Part shown: positions 22,304 to 32,269 of the stretch, in pieces
Layout: every line of letters starts with the position of its first letter
How positions within the stretch are numbered: the stretch's first letter is position 1
Source: Corynebacterium senegalense
GTDB lineage: Bacteria; Actinomycetota; Actinomycetes; Mycobacteriales; Mycobacteriaceae
Assembly (NCBI RefSeq): GCF_900411315.1
Contig: NZ_LS990887.1
Span: 378,224 to 442,223 of the forward strand
DNA: 64,000 nt
Direction of reading: 5' to 3'
Program-made: the position numbers and the translations under genes
The notes under the pieces: generated by a model
Seen by the model: only the letters and a program-made list of their open reading frames with translations
The model's database searches: none
Told to the model about the DNA's origin: nothing

Positions 22304-24157
22304 CTAGACCGACCTCACCGGGTAGGCGCCGCTGAGCGCGGTCTGCATCGACTTGATCACCCCGAAGGCGTCGCGCAGCGCGTCGCGGTCGCGGCCCGGC
22401 AGCTGCTTCGGGTCGATGTGGTAGTTCGGGGCCTCGCCCGCGCGGACCTGCCTGGCCTGCTGCTTTAACGCGAGGTTGCTCAGGTACTCGTAGGCACCGA
22501 TGAGGTCCTCGGCCCCGCGGGCGGACAGGCTGGCGCCGGACGCGGCGCGCAGGCGCGCCAGCGTGTCCACCTCGGTCACCCCGGCCGTGATGGCGTAGAG
22601 GCGCGCCATCTGCACCACCGCCGCGGTGCCGCCCTTCTTCACGTCGAGGGTGTCGGCGTACTCGCCGCTGCGCTCCACCACGAAGCCGCGGAAGAAACCG
22701 AGCGGGGGCTCGCGCCACGTGGCCAGCGCCGCGAGGTGGGTGTGCAGCCGCTTCGAGCCGCGCGCCCCGACGACGGCGCCCGAGTGCACCCGCTCGGCCA
22801 TCTCGGCGTCACCGGCCAGGCAGCGGAAGTCGAAGAAGACCTGGGTGTGCAGCACCGCGTCGGGCTCGGGGGCGGTGATCCACCCGTGGAAGGCGCGGTT
22901 CCACTCCGACTCCGTCATCCGCCACTGGGGGTTCATCGCCATCATGTCGCCCGGGCACAGCGCCTGACCCGCGGCGGCGAGGCCGCGGCAGACGAACTCG
23001 CCGAGGCGCGCGAAGTACTCACCGTGGGCAGCCTCGTCGTAGGCGTCGGAAAGCACGAGCGCGTTGTCCTGGTCGGAGGCCGGGCCCATCTCGTGGCGCG
23101 CCTGCGAGCCGACGGCCACAAGCGCGTAGGGCACGGGTGCGGGGCCGTACTTCTCGGTGGCGAGAGCCACGAGGCGCCGCGCGATGGAGTCCGCGATGCT
23201 GGTCAGCAGCTTCTGTGCCTCAGCTGCGGAGGCGCCGCGCTCGAGGAAGCGCGCCGCGACGGCCGCCGCGCGCCCGAAGGCCCCCTGAAGCTCCGCGAGG
23301 TCCGCCTTCTCCACCGCGGCGGCCAGGTAGATGGGGTCGGCCTGCAGCGGGCGCATGATGTCGCTGCTCGACGCCACACCGACGATGCCCTCGGGCCCTT
23401 CCACGGGCAGGTGGTTGAAGCCGAGCTCGCCCATGAGCAGCATCGCCTCGAAGACCATCGTGTCGGCGCGGATGGTGCGCACGGGCGAGGTCGCGACCTC
23501 GGAGACGGGGCGCAGCGGGTCGTAGGTCGCGGCGACGACGCGCGAGCGCAGGTCGCGGTCGGTGAGGATGCCCACCTCCCCGTCGCCGTCGACGAGCACG
23601 TAGGAGGCGCGGTTGGCCTCCATCACGCGGGCGGCCTCCGCGATGCTTTGCGACGCCCCAATCCGCGCCACCGGGCGGCCGGCGACGAGCTCACGCATCG
23701 GGGTGCGCAGGACGTCCGCGGCGGTGTGGCCCTCGCGCAGCTCGTCGGCGGCCGCGCGCACACGTCGCGACTGGGAGAGGAAGTAGCGCTCGATCTGCGG
23801 GTTGGCCTCCACCAGGGCGGAAAAGGCCTGGCGGGGCAGGATGAGCAGGACGGAGTCCTCGACGGCCTCCATGGTGTAGCGGGAGGTGGGGGCGTCGACA
23901 AGCGTGGAATAGCCGAAGTTGCGCCCGGTGTCCCTGCGGTCGAGCAGCGCCCCCTCGGCGTCCATGACGTCGACGGCGCCCGAGCGGATGACGTAGAGGT
24001 TGTCGTTGTCCGCGCCCGCCTCGATGATGCGCGCCCCGCGGCGCACGTAGGTAATGCCCATCTGCGCGGGCAGGGCGCTGAGCACCTCGCCCGGCAGGTG
24101 CGCGAAGGGCTCGTGCTCGGCGAGGAAGGAGCTGATCTCCTCGAGTTCCACTGACAT
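22304..24157 (-). CDS. cNMP-binding / CBS / DUF294 nucleotidyltransferase-like signalling protein
   Basis: The 617 residues form four parts: a cyclic-nucleotide-binding-like domain (about 15-125, GADNDNLYVIRSGAVDVMD), two CBS domains (about 150-285, VMEANRASYVLVDGDGEVGILTD), a DUF294 nucleotidyltransferase-like domain with GSQARHEMGPASDQDNAL (G-S...D-x-D), and a DUF294 C-terminal helical domain. It resembles GlnD-type uridylyltransferases in the catalytic core. Probably it senses nucleotides and modifies an unknown partner. Coupled to the exonuclease gene with no gap. Confidence 0.85.
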   Translation of the reverse strand: MSVELEEISSFLAEHEPFAHLPGEVLSALPAQMGITYVRRGARIIEAGADNDNLYVIRSGAVDVMDAEGALLDRRDTGRNFGYSTLVDAPTSRYTMEAVEDSVLLILPRQAFSALVEANPQIERYFLSQSRRVRAAADELREGHTAADVLRTPMRELVAGRPVARIGASQSIAEAARVMEANRASYVLVDGDGEVGILTDRDLRSRVVAATYDPLRPVSEVATSPVRTIRADTMVFEAMLLMGELGFNHLPVEGPEGIVGVASSSDIMRPLQADPIYLAAAVEKADLAELQGAFGRAAAVAARFLERGASAAEAQKLLTSIADSIARRLVALATEKYGPAPVPYALVAVGSQARHEMGPASDQDNALVLSDAYDEAAHGEYFARLGEFVCRGLAAAGQALCPGDMMAMNPQWRMTESEWNRAFHGWITAPEPDAVLHTQVFFDFRCLAGDAEMAERVHSGAVVGARGSKRLHTHLAALATWREPPLGFFRGFVVERSGEYADTLDVKKGGTAAVVQMARLYAITAGVTEVDTLARLRAASGASLSARGAEDLIGAYEYLSNLALKQQARQVRAGEAPNYHIDPKQLPGRDRDALRDAFGVIKSMQTALSGAYPVRSV

Positions 24158-24198
24158 GCCCCAACTGTAGCGGGCCGGGGCGGGCGCAGGCGGCGTTT

Positions 24199-25668
24199 TT
24201 ACTGGTAGCTGACGAACCAGGGTCGCGGGCTGACCTCAGAGTAGGTCTGCTCCGGGGTGAACATGGGCATGTCCTCGTCGATGAAGTTCTTCCAGGCGAG
24301 GAAGAAGCGCGGGTCGAGGCCCTCGCGCAGCACGTTCCACGTCTCGAACTTCTCACCCGCGGAGCCGTGACCGTCCGCGTGGAGGACGTACGCGAGCTCC
24401 GGGTGGTCGGCGCGGATGTTCTCGCGGTCGGGGAACATCGCCACCTGGAACTGGTGCAGGATGAAGGCCTTCTGCGGCAGGTGGTTGTCGCGGGTGAGCT
24501 GCGCGAGCCAGTCGGCGACGACGTTGATCTCCTCCGCGCTGGCCGAGCCGACGCGCGAGAGCGGCTGCTCACCCGGGTTGAGCTTCCACTCGGCGTCGAG
24601 CGCCAGGCCCACGTTCGGGCGCTTGAGCAGGTCCTCGTAGAGCTTCGCCTGGCGCAGGAAGTCGCCCTGGCCGGGCTGCAGGTCGAGCACCGCGTAGCCG
24701 CCGGCCTCGGTGATCGCGTCGACGTAGGGCGCGACCTCGGCTGGGTCGGTCTCGTTGGAGTAGTCGCCGTCGCCGCCCGGAGCGTTGGAGGCGACGGTGA
24801 CGATGATCTCGAAGGCCGGTACGACCGGCTGCTCCTCGAGCGGCTGGTACTTCTGCGCGTACTCGCGGGCCAGCGCGGCCGCCTCGGCGGGGCCCTGCTC
24901 CCCCATCACGCCGAGTGCGGGCCCGGAGGGGTGGCCGTAGAGGGCGACCATGCGCCGCCCCGGGAAGACGAGCCCGCCGCCGCCCGGCAGCTCGCCGTTG
25001 CCGGCCAGCTCGACGCGGGTGCGGTAGTCCTCGGTGCTGCCCCACTGGTTGCCCAGGGCGATCGTGTCCTGCCCGGTCACGGTGCGCATGGAGTCGGCAG
25101 TGGCGCGGGGGTCGGCCGCGGGCAGCACGGTGAGCTGGGCGCCGGCCGCCCGGGCGGTGGCCGCCGAGGCGATCGAGGTGGCGTCGGTGGCCAGCATCGG
25201 CGGCAGCTGCAGGGAGAGGGGCTTCGCCGGCTCCTGCCCGGCCACCGCCGCGACGTCCGAGGCGGGCTCGGCGGAGGCGACGGGGGCGACGTCGGTGGCG
25301 TCGCCGGGCACCGTGACCACGTTCTCGGCCTTCAGGCGCTCGATCTCCGCGTCCACCGCGGCGTCGGTTCCGGGCAGGCGCACGAGCAGCGGCGCGCCCA
25401 GCGAGTTCGCCACGGCCGCGCCGAGCAGCTGGTCCTCGCGGGCCGGGCCGGCAACGACGACGTCCGTCGACTCCTCGAAGATCCTGCGCGAGGTCTCCAC
25501 GCCGGTGCCGTCGGCGTCGGGGACCACCTCGGGTCCGCTCGTGGCCAGCTTCGCGGGCTCGCCCGAGCTTGTCGACGTCCCCTCACCGCACCCGGCGACC
25601 ACCACCGCGCTGCACACGGCCAGAGCCGCGAGGATCCGGGATCGGCGGGCGGTGGTGGTCAGATTCAT
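24199..25668 (-). CDS. Secreted lipoprotein, CWB2-like N-terminal domain plus C-terminal domain
   Basis: The protein of 489 residues begins MNLTTTARRSRILAALAV... and has a lipobox VVAGC, so it should be lipid-anchored outside the membrane; GAGAGGAAA lies 4 nt before the ATG. Residues about 55-210 (DVVVAGPAREDQLLGAAVAN, GAPLLVRLPG, LKAENVVTV) look like the cell-wall-binding repeat 2 fold and match the second lipoprotein at 28588. The C-terminal half (VPAFEIIVTVASN, LDLQPGQGDFLRQAKL, VGLALDAEWKL, KAFILHQFQVAMF, RPWFVSYQ) has the look of a TIM-barrel glycosidase-like domain, but I cannot name an activity. Confidence 0.65.
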   Translation of the reverse strand: MNLTTTARRSRILAALAVCSAVVVAGCGEGTSTSSGEPAKLATSGPEVVPDADGTGVETSRRIFEESTDVVVAGPAREDQLLGAAVANSLGAPLLVRLPGTDAAVDAEIERLKAENVVTVPGDATDVAPVASAEPASDVAAVAGQEPAKPLSLQLPPMLATDATSIASAATARAAGAQLTVLPAADPRATADSMRTVTGQDTIALGNQWGSTEDYRTRVELAGNGELPGGGGLVFPGRRMVALYGHPSGPALGVMGEQGPAEAAALAREYAQKYQPLEEQPVVPAFEIIVTVASNAPGGDGDYSNETDPAEVAPYVDAITEAGGYAVLDLQPGQGDFLRQAKLYEDLLKRPNVGLALDAEWKLNPGEQPLSRVGSASAEEINVVADWLAQLTRDNHLPQKAFILHQFQVAMFPDRENIRADHPELAYVLHADGHGSAGEKFETWNVLREGLDPRFFLAWKNFIDEDMPMFTPEQTYSEVSPRPWFVSYQ

Positions 25669-25780
25669 GTGTTTCCTCTCCCGGGCGCTGTCGGCGGCCG
25701 GCGGTCGTGCGGTCAGGGGTGGGGCGGGAGGGGCGTCGCCAAGCATAAGCTCGGGCGCACCCTTCGGGCTCGCGTCAACC

Positions 25781-26797
25781 CTACTTCACGGCCGCGGCGA
25801 TGCGGTCACCCACCTCTGCGGTGCGCACCGGGCCGGCGCTGCGGGAGGCGACGTCGGCCTCGACGGCGCGCTCGATGCGGCCGGCGCCGTCCTCGTCGCC
25901 GAGCCAGCGCATCATCATGGCCACCGACAGGATCATTGCCGTCGGGTCGGCGATGCCCTGGCCCGCGATGTCGGGGGCGGAGCCGTGGACGGGCTCGAAC
26001 ATGGAGGGGTTGGCGCGGGAGGCGTCGATGTTGCCCGAGCAGGCCATGCCCACTCCCCCGGTGATGGCGCCCGCGAGGTCGGTGAGGATGTCACCGAAGA
26101 GGTTGTCGGTGACGATGACGTCGTAGCGCTGCGGGTCGGTGACCATGTAGATCGTCGCGGCGTCGATGTGGTTGTAGTCCACCTCGACGTCGGGGAACTC
26201 GCGGCCGACCTCGTCGACCGTCTTCTGCCACAGCCCGCCGGCGTTGACCAGCACGTTGGTCTTGTGCACCAGCGTCAGCTTGCCGCGGCGCGAGGCCGCC
26301 TTCTCGAAGGCGTAGCGCACGAGCCTCTCGACGCCGAAGCGGGTGTTCTGGGACACCTCGCACGCCACCTCGTGGGGGGTGTCGGCGCGCAGGGTGCCGC
26401 CGTTGCCGGCGTAGAGGCTCTCGGTGCCCTCGCGCACGACCACGAAGTCGACGTCGCCGGGGTTGGCCAGCGGGCTGACCGCCGAGGGGTACAGGCGGGA
26501 GGGGCGCAGGTTGACGAAGTGGTCGAGCTGGAAGCGCAGCGGCAGCAGCAGGCCGCGCTCCAGGACGCCGGCGGGCACGTGGCGGGGGTCGCCGATGGCG
26601 CCGAGGAGGATCGCGTCGTGCTCGCGCAGGCTGGCCAGGTCGGCGTCCGTGAGCAGCTCTCCGTTGCGGAGGTAGCGGCGGGCGCCGAGGTCGTAGTCGG
26701 TGGTCTCGACGTCGTCGCGCACCGCGCGCAGGACCTTGAGGCCCTCGGCCATGACCTCGGTGCCGATGCCGTCGCCGGCGATGACAGCGATCTTCAT
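25781..26797 (-). CDS. leuB: 3-isopropylmalate dehydrogenase
   Basis: NAD-dependent beta-decarboxylating dehydrogenase of leucine synthesis, 338 residues. Motifs: [25 protein letters not shown], the catalytic Lys in VHKTNVL, and [19 protein letters not shown] with the metal-binding aspartates; [19 protein letters not shown] binds NAD. AAAGGAA precedes the ATG. It lies between the first lipoprotein and serA, all leftward, an order seen in corynebacteria. It is monocistronic or starts a short unit with the lipoprotein. Confidence 0.95.
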   Translation of the reverse strand: MKIAVIAGDGIGTEVMAEGLKVLRAVRDDVETTDYDLGARRYLRNGELLTDADLASLREHDAILLGAIGDPRHVPAGVLERGLLLPLRFQLDHFVNLRPSRLYPSAVSPLANPGDVDFVVVREGTESLYAGNGGTLRADTPHEVACEVSQNTRFGVERLVRYAFEKAASRRGKLTLVHKTNVLVNAGGLWQKTVDEVGREFPDVEVDYNHIDAATIYMVTDPQRYDVIVTDNLFGDILTDLAGAITGGVGMACSGNIDASRANPSMFEPVHGSAPDIAGQGIADPTAMILSVAMMMRWLGDEDGAGRIERAVEADVASRSAGPVRTAEVGDRIAAAVK

Positions 26798-26867
26798 TTT
26801 TGAGATTCCTTTCTCACCTGATGGACGATGCGCCCAGCCTAGCAGGCGGAAAGGATTCCCGGGGCGG

Positions 26868-28451
26868 CTAGCTCAGGTCGATCTGGACGGACTCCGCGCC
26901 GATGGACTCCGCGATGCGCTGCTCCAGCTCCGCCGGGATCTCCTTCTCCACGCGCAGGATGAGCACCGCGCCGTCGCCCTTGGCCGCCTGGGTGAGCGCG
27001 GCGGCCTCGATGTTGATGTCCTGCTCGCCCAGCTGGCTGCCCACCTTGCCCAGGGCGCCCGGCACGTCGGTGTAGCGCAGGAAGAGGTTGCGCCCCTCGG
27101 CGCGCAGGTCGAGGCCGCGGCCGTTGATGCGCACGATCTTCTCCACCGACTCCAGTCCGGTCAGCGCGCCGGTGACCGTCGAGGTCTCGCCGGTGGCCGA
27201 GACGACCTGCACCTCGACGGTGCTGCGGTGGGTGGCCGCCTCGGTGACGGTCTCCACGCTGTAGTCGAGGCCGCGGGTCTCGGCGATCGACGGCGCGTTG
27301 ACGAAGGTGACCGGGTCGCTGGTGATGCCGGAGAACAGGCCGCGCACGGCCGACAGGCCCAGCGCCGCGACGTCCTCGGTGGACAGCTCGCCCGCCGCGG
27401 TGACCTTGAGGGAAACGGGGGCGTCGTCAAGCAGCTTGCCCGCGATGAGCCCCAGTTTGCGCGACAGCTCCAGCCAGCGGGCCACCTCCTCGCCGACGCG
27501 GCCGCCGGTGACGTTCACGGCGTCGGCGACGAACTCGCCGGCCAGCGCCTTGAGCACGGAGGCAGCGACGTCGGTGCCCGCGCGGTCCTGCGCCTCGACG
27601 GTGGAGGCGCCCAGGTGCGGAGTCACGACGACCTGCTCAAGGGCGAACAGCGGGGAGTCGGTGCAGGGCTCGGACGCGTAGACGTCGAAGCCCGCGCCGC
27701 GGATCCGGCCGGCCACGATGGCGTCGGCAAGCGCCTGCTCGTCGACGAGGCCGCCGCGGGCCGCGTTGATGATGATCTGGCCCTCCTTCGCCTTCGACAG
27801 CAGGACCGCGTCGAACATGCCCGCGGTCTCCTTGGTCTTCGGCAGGTGGATGGTGACGAAGTCGGCCCGGCCCATGAGCTCCTCCAGCTCCACCAGCTCG
27901 ACGCCGAGCTGCGCGGCGCGGGCCGGGTTGGCGTAGGGGTCGTAGGCGATGATGGTGGTCTCGAAGGCGGCGAGGCGCTGCGCGAACAGCTGGCCGATGT
28001 GGCCGAAGCCGACGATGCCCACCGTCTTGCCGAAGATCTCCACGCCCTTGAACGCGGAGCGCTTCCACTCGGCGTCGCGCAGGGTTTTGTCCGCCGCCGG
28101 GATCTGGCGCGCGGTGGCCAGCAGCAGGGCGATGGCGTGCTCGCAGGCGGAGTGGATGTTGGAGGTTGGCGCGTTGACGACCATCACGCCGCGCTCGGTG
28201 GCGGCGTCGATGTCGACGTTGTCCAGGCCGACGCCGGCGCGGCCGACGATCTTCAGGTTGGGGGCGGCCTCGATGACCTCGCGGTCGACGGTGGTGGCGG
28301 AGCGCACGAGGAGGGCGTCGGCCTCCGGAACGGCGGCGAGCAGTTCGGGGCGGTTCGGCCCGTCGACCCAGCGCACCTCGACAGAGTCTCCCAGGGCTTC
28401 GACGGTGGACGGGGCAAGCTTGTCTGCGATGAGCACGACGGGTTTAGTCAC
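26868..28451 (-). CDS. serA: D-3-phosphoglycerate dehydrogenase
   Basis: The 527-residue form has three domains. Substrate- and NAD-binding domains carry [44 protein letters not shown] and the catalytic-His block [10 protein letters not shown]. An intervening domain typical of the long actinobacterial enzyme follows, and then a C-terminal ACT domain (about 455-527, [19 protein letters not shown]) that lets serine inhibit. It commits 3-phosphoglycerate to serine. A 136-bp gap separates its start from the second lipoprotein. Confidence 0.96.
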   Translation of the reverse strand: MTKPVVLIADKLAPSTVEALGDSVEVRWVDGPNRPELLAAVPEADALLVRSATTVDREVIEAAPNLKIVGRAGVGLDNVDIDAATERGVMVVNAPTSNIHSACEHAIALLLATARQIPAADKTLRDAEWKRSAFKGVEIFGKTVGIVGFGHIGQLFAQRLAAFETTIIAYDPYANPARAAQLGVELVELEELMGRADFVTIHLPKTKETAGMFDAVLLSKAKEGQIIINAARGGLVDEQALADAIVAGRIRGAGFDVYASEPCTDSPLFALEQVVVTPHLGASTVEAQDRAGTDVAASVLKALAGEFVADAVNVTGGRVGEEVARWLELSRKLGLIAGKLLDDAPVSLKVTAAGELSTEDVAALGLSAVRGLFSGITSDPVTFVNAPSIAETRGLDYSVETVTEAATHRSTVEVQVVSATGETSTVTGALTGLESVEKIVRINGRGLDLRAEGRNLFLRYTDVPGALGKVGSQLGEQDINIEAAALTQAAKGDGAVLILRVEKEIPAELEQRIAESIGAESVQIDLS

Positions 28452-28587
28452 GACAATGATCTCCTGCGAGTCGGTGTGAACGGTGGCGGTCGGCGGGCGG
28501 CGGTGTGCCGCGCGACACCGAATAGAATAGCCCTACGGCCCGCACCGTTTTTCCCTCGGGTGCACGTGGCACCCTCCCATGGGCCGA

Positions 28588-29466
28588 CTAATAACGTTCC
28601 TCGGCCTGCATGATTCTCGCCTCAAGCTCCTCCGCGGAGCCGAACTGGGGCCCCAGCGCGATGAGCGGGGCCTGCGCCAGGCCCGCCACCGCCATCAGCG
28701 TCTCCTCCGCCGCCCGCGGGTCGGGGTCCGGCACCACCGTCACGGCGGCACCGAAGCTGCGCAGGTTCGCCACCGCCGGGATGGGGCTCTCGGCCGTCGC
28801 CACCACCACCGGGGCCATGTCCGCGTCGCGCCGCGAATGCACGGGAAACGGCCGCGCCTGCGCCCCCGGGAGCACCTTCGGCTCGGCCCACGACGCCCGC
28901 AACCACGTCGGGTCGGCGGCGCGCAGCTGCGCCACCGCCTCCGCCGCCTGGGCCGGGTCCGCGACCTCACGCTGCCCGAAGTGGAACGTGGTCATTTCCG
29001 CGAGCGCGTCGAACCCGCCCGGATCGCGGAAGATGCGCACCGCGCCCGTGCTGCGCGCCAGCGACACGTCTCCCACCGTGAGCACGGTGTACGTCTTCAT
29101 CCGCTTGATCTCGGAGACGATGTCGTCGTGGCGCGCGGGGTCGTAGATCAGCATCGGCGCGTGAGCCACCACGGCTATCGACGCGCCACGCAACTGCGCC
29201 TCCGGCGTGGCGTCGGTGACGACGAGCGTCTCGGAGGCGTCGAAAAGCAGGCGGGCCGTCTCGATGCCGGCCGGGTCGTCGATGACCACGGGGCGCTGCT
29301 CGAAGCGCTCCGAGATGTGGCGCGACTGGTTCGCGTTGCGCGCCTGCCCGAGGGGGGTGACCGGCCCGGCGGTGGAGCACCCGGCGAGCGCGAGGGCCGC
29401 GCAGCACAGCGCTGCGGCGATGGCGCTGCGCCTAGGGCGTTGCGCCCGGGGAGCTGGCTGTGTCAT
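28588..29466 (-). CDS. Secreted lipoprotein paralogous to the N-terminal domain of 24199-25668
   Basis: This 292-residue protein has the leader MTQPAPRAQRPRRSAIAA... with lipobox ALAGC. Residues about 65-290 repeat the fold of the first lipoprotein: ETARLLFDASETLVVTDATP with IAVVAHAPMLIYDP, then a second half with PVVVATAES and APLIALGPQFGS. There is no C-terminal barrel-like part. Its ATG lies 35 bp inside the 3' end of the DUF262 gene, so the two are translationally coupled. The role is unknown; a cell-envelope function is likely. Confidence 0.65.
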   Translation of the reverse strand: MTQPAPRAQRPRRSAIAAALCCAALALAGCSTAGPVTPLGQARNANQSRHISERFEQRPVVIDDPAGIETARLLFDASETLVVTDATPEAQLRGASIAVVAHAPMLIYDPARHDDIVSEIKRMKTYTVLTVGDVSLARSTGAVRIFRDPGGFDALAEMTTFHFGQREVADPAQAAEAVAQLRAADPTWLRASWAEPKVLPGAQARPFPVHSRRDADMAPVVVATAESPIPAVANLRSFGAAVTVVPDPDPRAAEETLMAVAGLAQAPLIALGPQFGSAEELEARIMQAEERY

Positions 29467-31294
29467 GCGGTTTCTCGGCGGCCTCGTCGGGTTCGGTGCG
29501 GTCATCTTCGCTGTCTGCGGGGATGCCGTCCATGATATCGCCCGCGCTCTCGAGGTCGCGGACGACCTCCCTGCCCATCGCGTGCTCGATCGCGGCGGTG
29601 AAGCGGGCGAGGCGGTCGCTGAAGAAACCCCGGTGGTCGGAGGCGGACACGAGCGCGGGGTCCATCTCGTGCCCGGCGAGCATGGCGTCGAACTCGGCGT
29701 CGTCGAGCAGCGACTTCGACTGCAGGCGCGGCAGGTAGCGCTTCGGGCCGTTGCCCTCGATGAGCACCCGCGTGCGGATTCCCATCGGGGTGCGGTTGAG
29801 CACCGAGGCGCCCAGCTGAGGCTCCACCCCGTGCTCGGCGCAGAACTCCGGCGGGAACACGGTGTGGAAGATCGGGTCGAGCTGCGCGGCGGAGCCGCCG
29901 TCGAAGGCGGAGCCGGTGCGCCAGTCGCGCGCGCCGCGCGCCATGAGCAGAGCGAACAGGCCGTGGTAGACGCCCGAGTCGGGGCCCGCCGTGAGCAGCC
30001 GCGACTGGCGCAACTCTGCGTCGGCCACCGTGCGCGGCGCGGCGTCGGTCTCGCCGCGGACCCAGGGGGTGACCTCCTCCACGTCGCTTCCGGAGCGGAT
30101 CGTGGGCGCGTGACCGCCGTAGAGCTCACCGAACATCCCGCACCACAGCCACTGGTTCAGGCGGTCCGTGCCCTGTTCACCGAGCTCGCCGCCCTCCCCC
30201 AGCCTGGCGAGGATCGCCGCGAGCGAGACGATCTGCGCCGGGTGGGGAGCCTGCGCGGCCGCGAAGAAGCGGCGCTCCTCAAGGAATCCCGCAGCGCGCT
30301 CGAAGGCTCCGGCCAGCTCCCCGGCGTGGGCGCGGTAGTCATCGAGGCCGAGGTTGAGGATGTCACCCCTGTGCCCCAGCGCGGAGCCCTCCCTGCTGGT
30401 CAGCACGAGCGACATCGCGCGGAGAAACTCGATCCTTCCCACCCCGTCAAGTACCGGGTGCTCACGCAGCCGCTTCTCGACGTCCGCGAAACGCTCCGCC
30501 AGGACGAACCCCGGGTCCTGCATGGCGAACAGCGCGGTGAGCAGGTCGAAGACGTCCATCTGCGCCCCGACCGAGTTCGCGTGGGCGAAGATCTGCCCCA
30601 CCCCCGCGAGCGAGGTCGCCCTGTCGATGCGCACGACGGGCACGGTGTAGGCCGGCAGCTGGCTCATCACCCTGGTGTGAAACGCCTTGATCGCCTCGCG
30701 GCGCAGGGAGTCCCCGGCGCCGGCCGCCGCGGCCATGTCGAAGATGAGGTCGTTGCCCTCCGCCCACAACAGCGCGGAGACCGGGACGACCGCGTGCTCG
30801 ACCATCGCCTCCCTCCCCGTGATGCCGGCCTCGACGTCCGGGCCGAAGTGGGACAGCACCTCGCCCTCCGGACCGACGGCGAAGACGGCCTCGACGGGCA
30901 TCGGGTCGGCGGCAGCGGCCGCGGCGACGTCGACGAAGAACCTGCCCTCCAGGCGGCGGCCGAGGGAGTCGGCGGTGGGCACCACCCCGTCGCCGGAGAA
31001 GGCGTGGTAGAGGGAGGTGAGGCGCTGCTGGCCGTCGAGAAGCAGAAGCCCCGGCTCGCGGCCGGTGTCGGGGGCACCCTCGAGCGGGCGGGGCCGGAAG
31101 CGCATCGGCGCGTTGCGGGTGTCGAGGGCGAGCAGGGACCCGATCGGGTAGCCGCGCAGCACGGAGGTCACGAGCGTGCGAATGCGGTCAAGGTCCCACA
31201 GGTAGTCGCGCTGGAAGTCGGGCAGTTGGAGTTCGCCGCGGTCGGCTCGGGCGAAGAGGTCGGACAGGGAGTAGCTCGGCGTCGTGAAGCCCAT
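29432..31294 (-). CDS. DUF262/DUF1524 (GmrSD-like) protein
   Basis: The 620-residue protein has the DUF262 ParB-like NTPase signature: LQLPDFQRDYLWD (24-34) and LLLDGQQRLTSLYHAF (84-99). The C-terminal part follows the DUF1524 layout (LDPIFHTVFPPEFCAEHG, VLNRTPMGIRTRV, PKRYLPRL), but the usual HHIFP is FHTVFP and the TN pair is altered, so the His-Me nuclease centre looks degenerate. Intact relatives such as GmrSD cut glucosylated phage DNA. Here G+C matches the flanks and the setting is housekeeping, so a non-defence role is possible. Confidence 0.75.
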   Translation of the reverse strand: MGFTTPSYSLSDLFARADRGELQLPDFQRDYLWDLDRIRTLVTSVLRGYPIGSLLALDTRNAPMRFRPRPLEGAPDTGREPGLLLLDGQQRLTSLYHAFSGDGVVPTADSLGRRLEGRFFVDVAAAAAADPMPVEAVFAVGPEGEVLSHFGPDVEAGITGREAMVEHAVVPVSALLWAEGNDLIFDMAAAAGAGDSLRREAIKAFHTRVMSQLPAYTVPVVRIDRATSLAGVGQIFAHANSVGAQMDVFDLLTALFAMQDPGFVLAERFADVEKRLREHPVLDGVGRIEFLRAMSLVLTSREGSALGHRGDILNLGLDDYRAHAGELAGAFERAAGFLEERRFFAAAQAPHPAQIVSLAAILARLGEGGELGEQGTDRLNQWLWCGMFGELYGGHAPTIRSGSDVEEVTPWVRGETDAAPRTVADAELRQSRLLTAGPDSGVYHGLFALLMARGARDWRTGSAFDGGSAAQLDPIFHTVFPPEFCAEHGVEPQLGASVLNRTPMGIRTRVLIEGNGPKRYLPRLQSKSLLDDAEFDAMLAGHEMDPALVSASDHRGFFSDRLARFTAAIEHAMGREVVRDLESAGDIMDGIPADSEDDRTEPDEAAEKPHDTASSPGATP

Positions 31295-31315
31295 GGGCCC
31301 AACTGTAGGCCAGAC

Positions 31316-32269
31316 TCAGCAAACGTTCTCGGGACCTTCGACGGCGACGTGGCCGGGGTACTCGATCTGGATCGTCGAGTGCTCGATCCCCCGGCGGCGC
31401 AGCTCGCGCTGGGCCGCGCGCAGTGCGGGCCCGGGGTCGGCGCCCTCCCCCACGACCACGTGGGCGGAGGCGAGCACGCTCGTGCCGTCGAGGGACCACA
31501 GGTGCAGGTCGTGGATGTCCACCACACCCGGCACGGCGCGCAGGCACTCGGACACGGCCCGCGTGTCCACACCGTGCGGGACCTGCTCCAGGAGCACCCG
31601 GGCGGACTGGCTCATCAGCTGCCAGGCCCGCGGCAGCACAAGCGCCGCGATGAGCAGCGAGGAGATCACGTCCGCAGCCTGCCAGCCGGTGAAGTAGATG
31701 ACCGCGCCCGCGACAAGGACCGCCACGGAGCCCAGCATGTCCACCAGCACGTGGAGGAAGGCTCCGCGCACGTTGATGGAGTTGCCCCGCTGGCGCGCCA
31801 GCACGAGCGCCGAGGCCGCGTTCGCCGCGAATCCGACGGCCGCGATGAGCATCATCGGGCCCGCCGTCACGTCGACCGGCGCAGAAAGCCGGCGCACCGC
31901 CTCGACGACGATCCAGATCGAGATGAGCAGCACCGTCGCCGCGTTGACCAAGGCGGCGAGCACCTCCACGCGGCGGTAGCCGAAGGTCGCCGCAGCCGTC
32001 GTGGTGCGCCGGCCGACGAGCACCGCGACCACCGCGATGATGAGCCCGGCGGCGTCGGAGAGCATGTGCATGGCGTCTGCCATCAGCGCCATCGAGCCCG
32101 TCACCCAGCCGCCGACGAGCTCGGCGACGAAGACGACGGCGGTGATGACGAGGGCGACGGCGAGCGCGCGCAGCGGGGCGTCGGTCGGCGGCGCGTGATG
32201 GTGGTGGTGTCCGTGGTCCGCGCCGTGCCCCGCGTGCCCCTGCGAATGTTGCCTGCTCCCGTATTCCAT
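31316..32269 (-). CDS. Cation diffusion facilitator (zinc exporter)
   Basis: A CDF transporter of 317 residues with six helices. The N-terminus is His-rich (HSQGHAGHGADHGHHHHH). Helix 2 carries the metal-site motif MALMADAMHMLSDAAGL and helix 5 FLHVLVDMLGS, i.e. the HxxxD pattern of Zn/Cd exporters. The C-terminal cytoplasmic ferredoxin-like domain is present (GVVDIHDLHLWSLDG). It exports zinc in exchange for protons. An octamer TTGAAAAC 42 bp before the start is shared with the upstream region of the His-rich gene at 9055, perhaps part of a metal-responsive site. Confidence 0.9.
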   Translation of the reverse strand: MEYGSRQHSQGHAGHGADHGHHHHHAPPTDAPLRALAVALVITAVVFVAELVGGWVTGSMALMADAMHMLSDAAGLIIAVVAVLVGRRTTTAAATFGYRRVEVLAALVNAATVLLISIWIVVEAVRRLSAPVDVTAGPMMLIAAVGFAANAASALVLARQRGNSINVRGAFLHVLVDMLGSVAVLVAGAVIYFTGWQAADVISSLLIAALVLPRAWQLMSQSARVLLEQVPHGVDTRAVSECLRAVPGVVDIHDLHLWSLDGTSVLASAHVVVGEGADPGPALRAAQRELRRRGIEHSTIQIEYPGHVAVEGPENVC

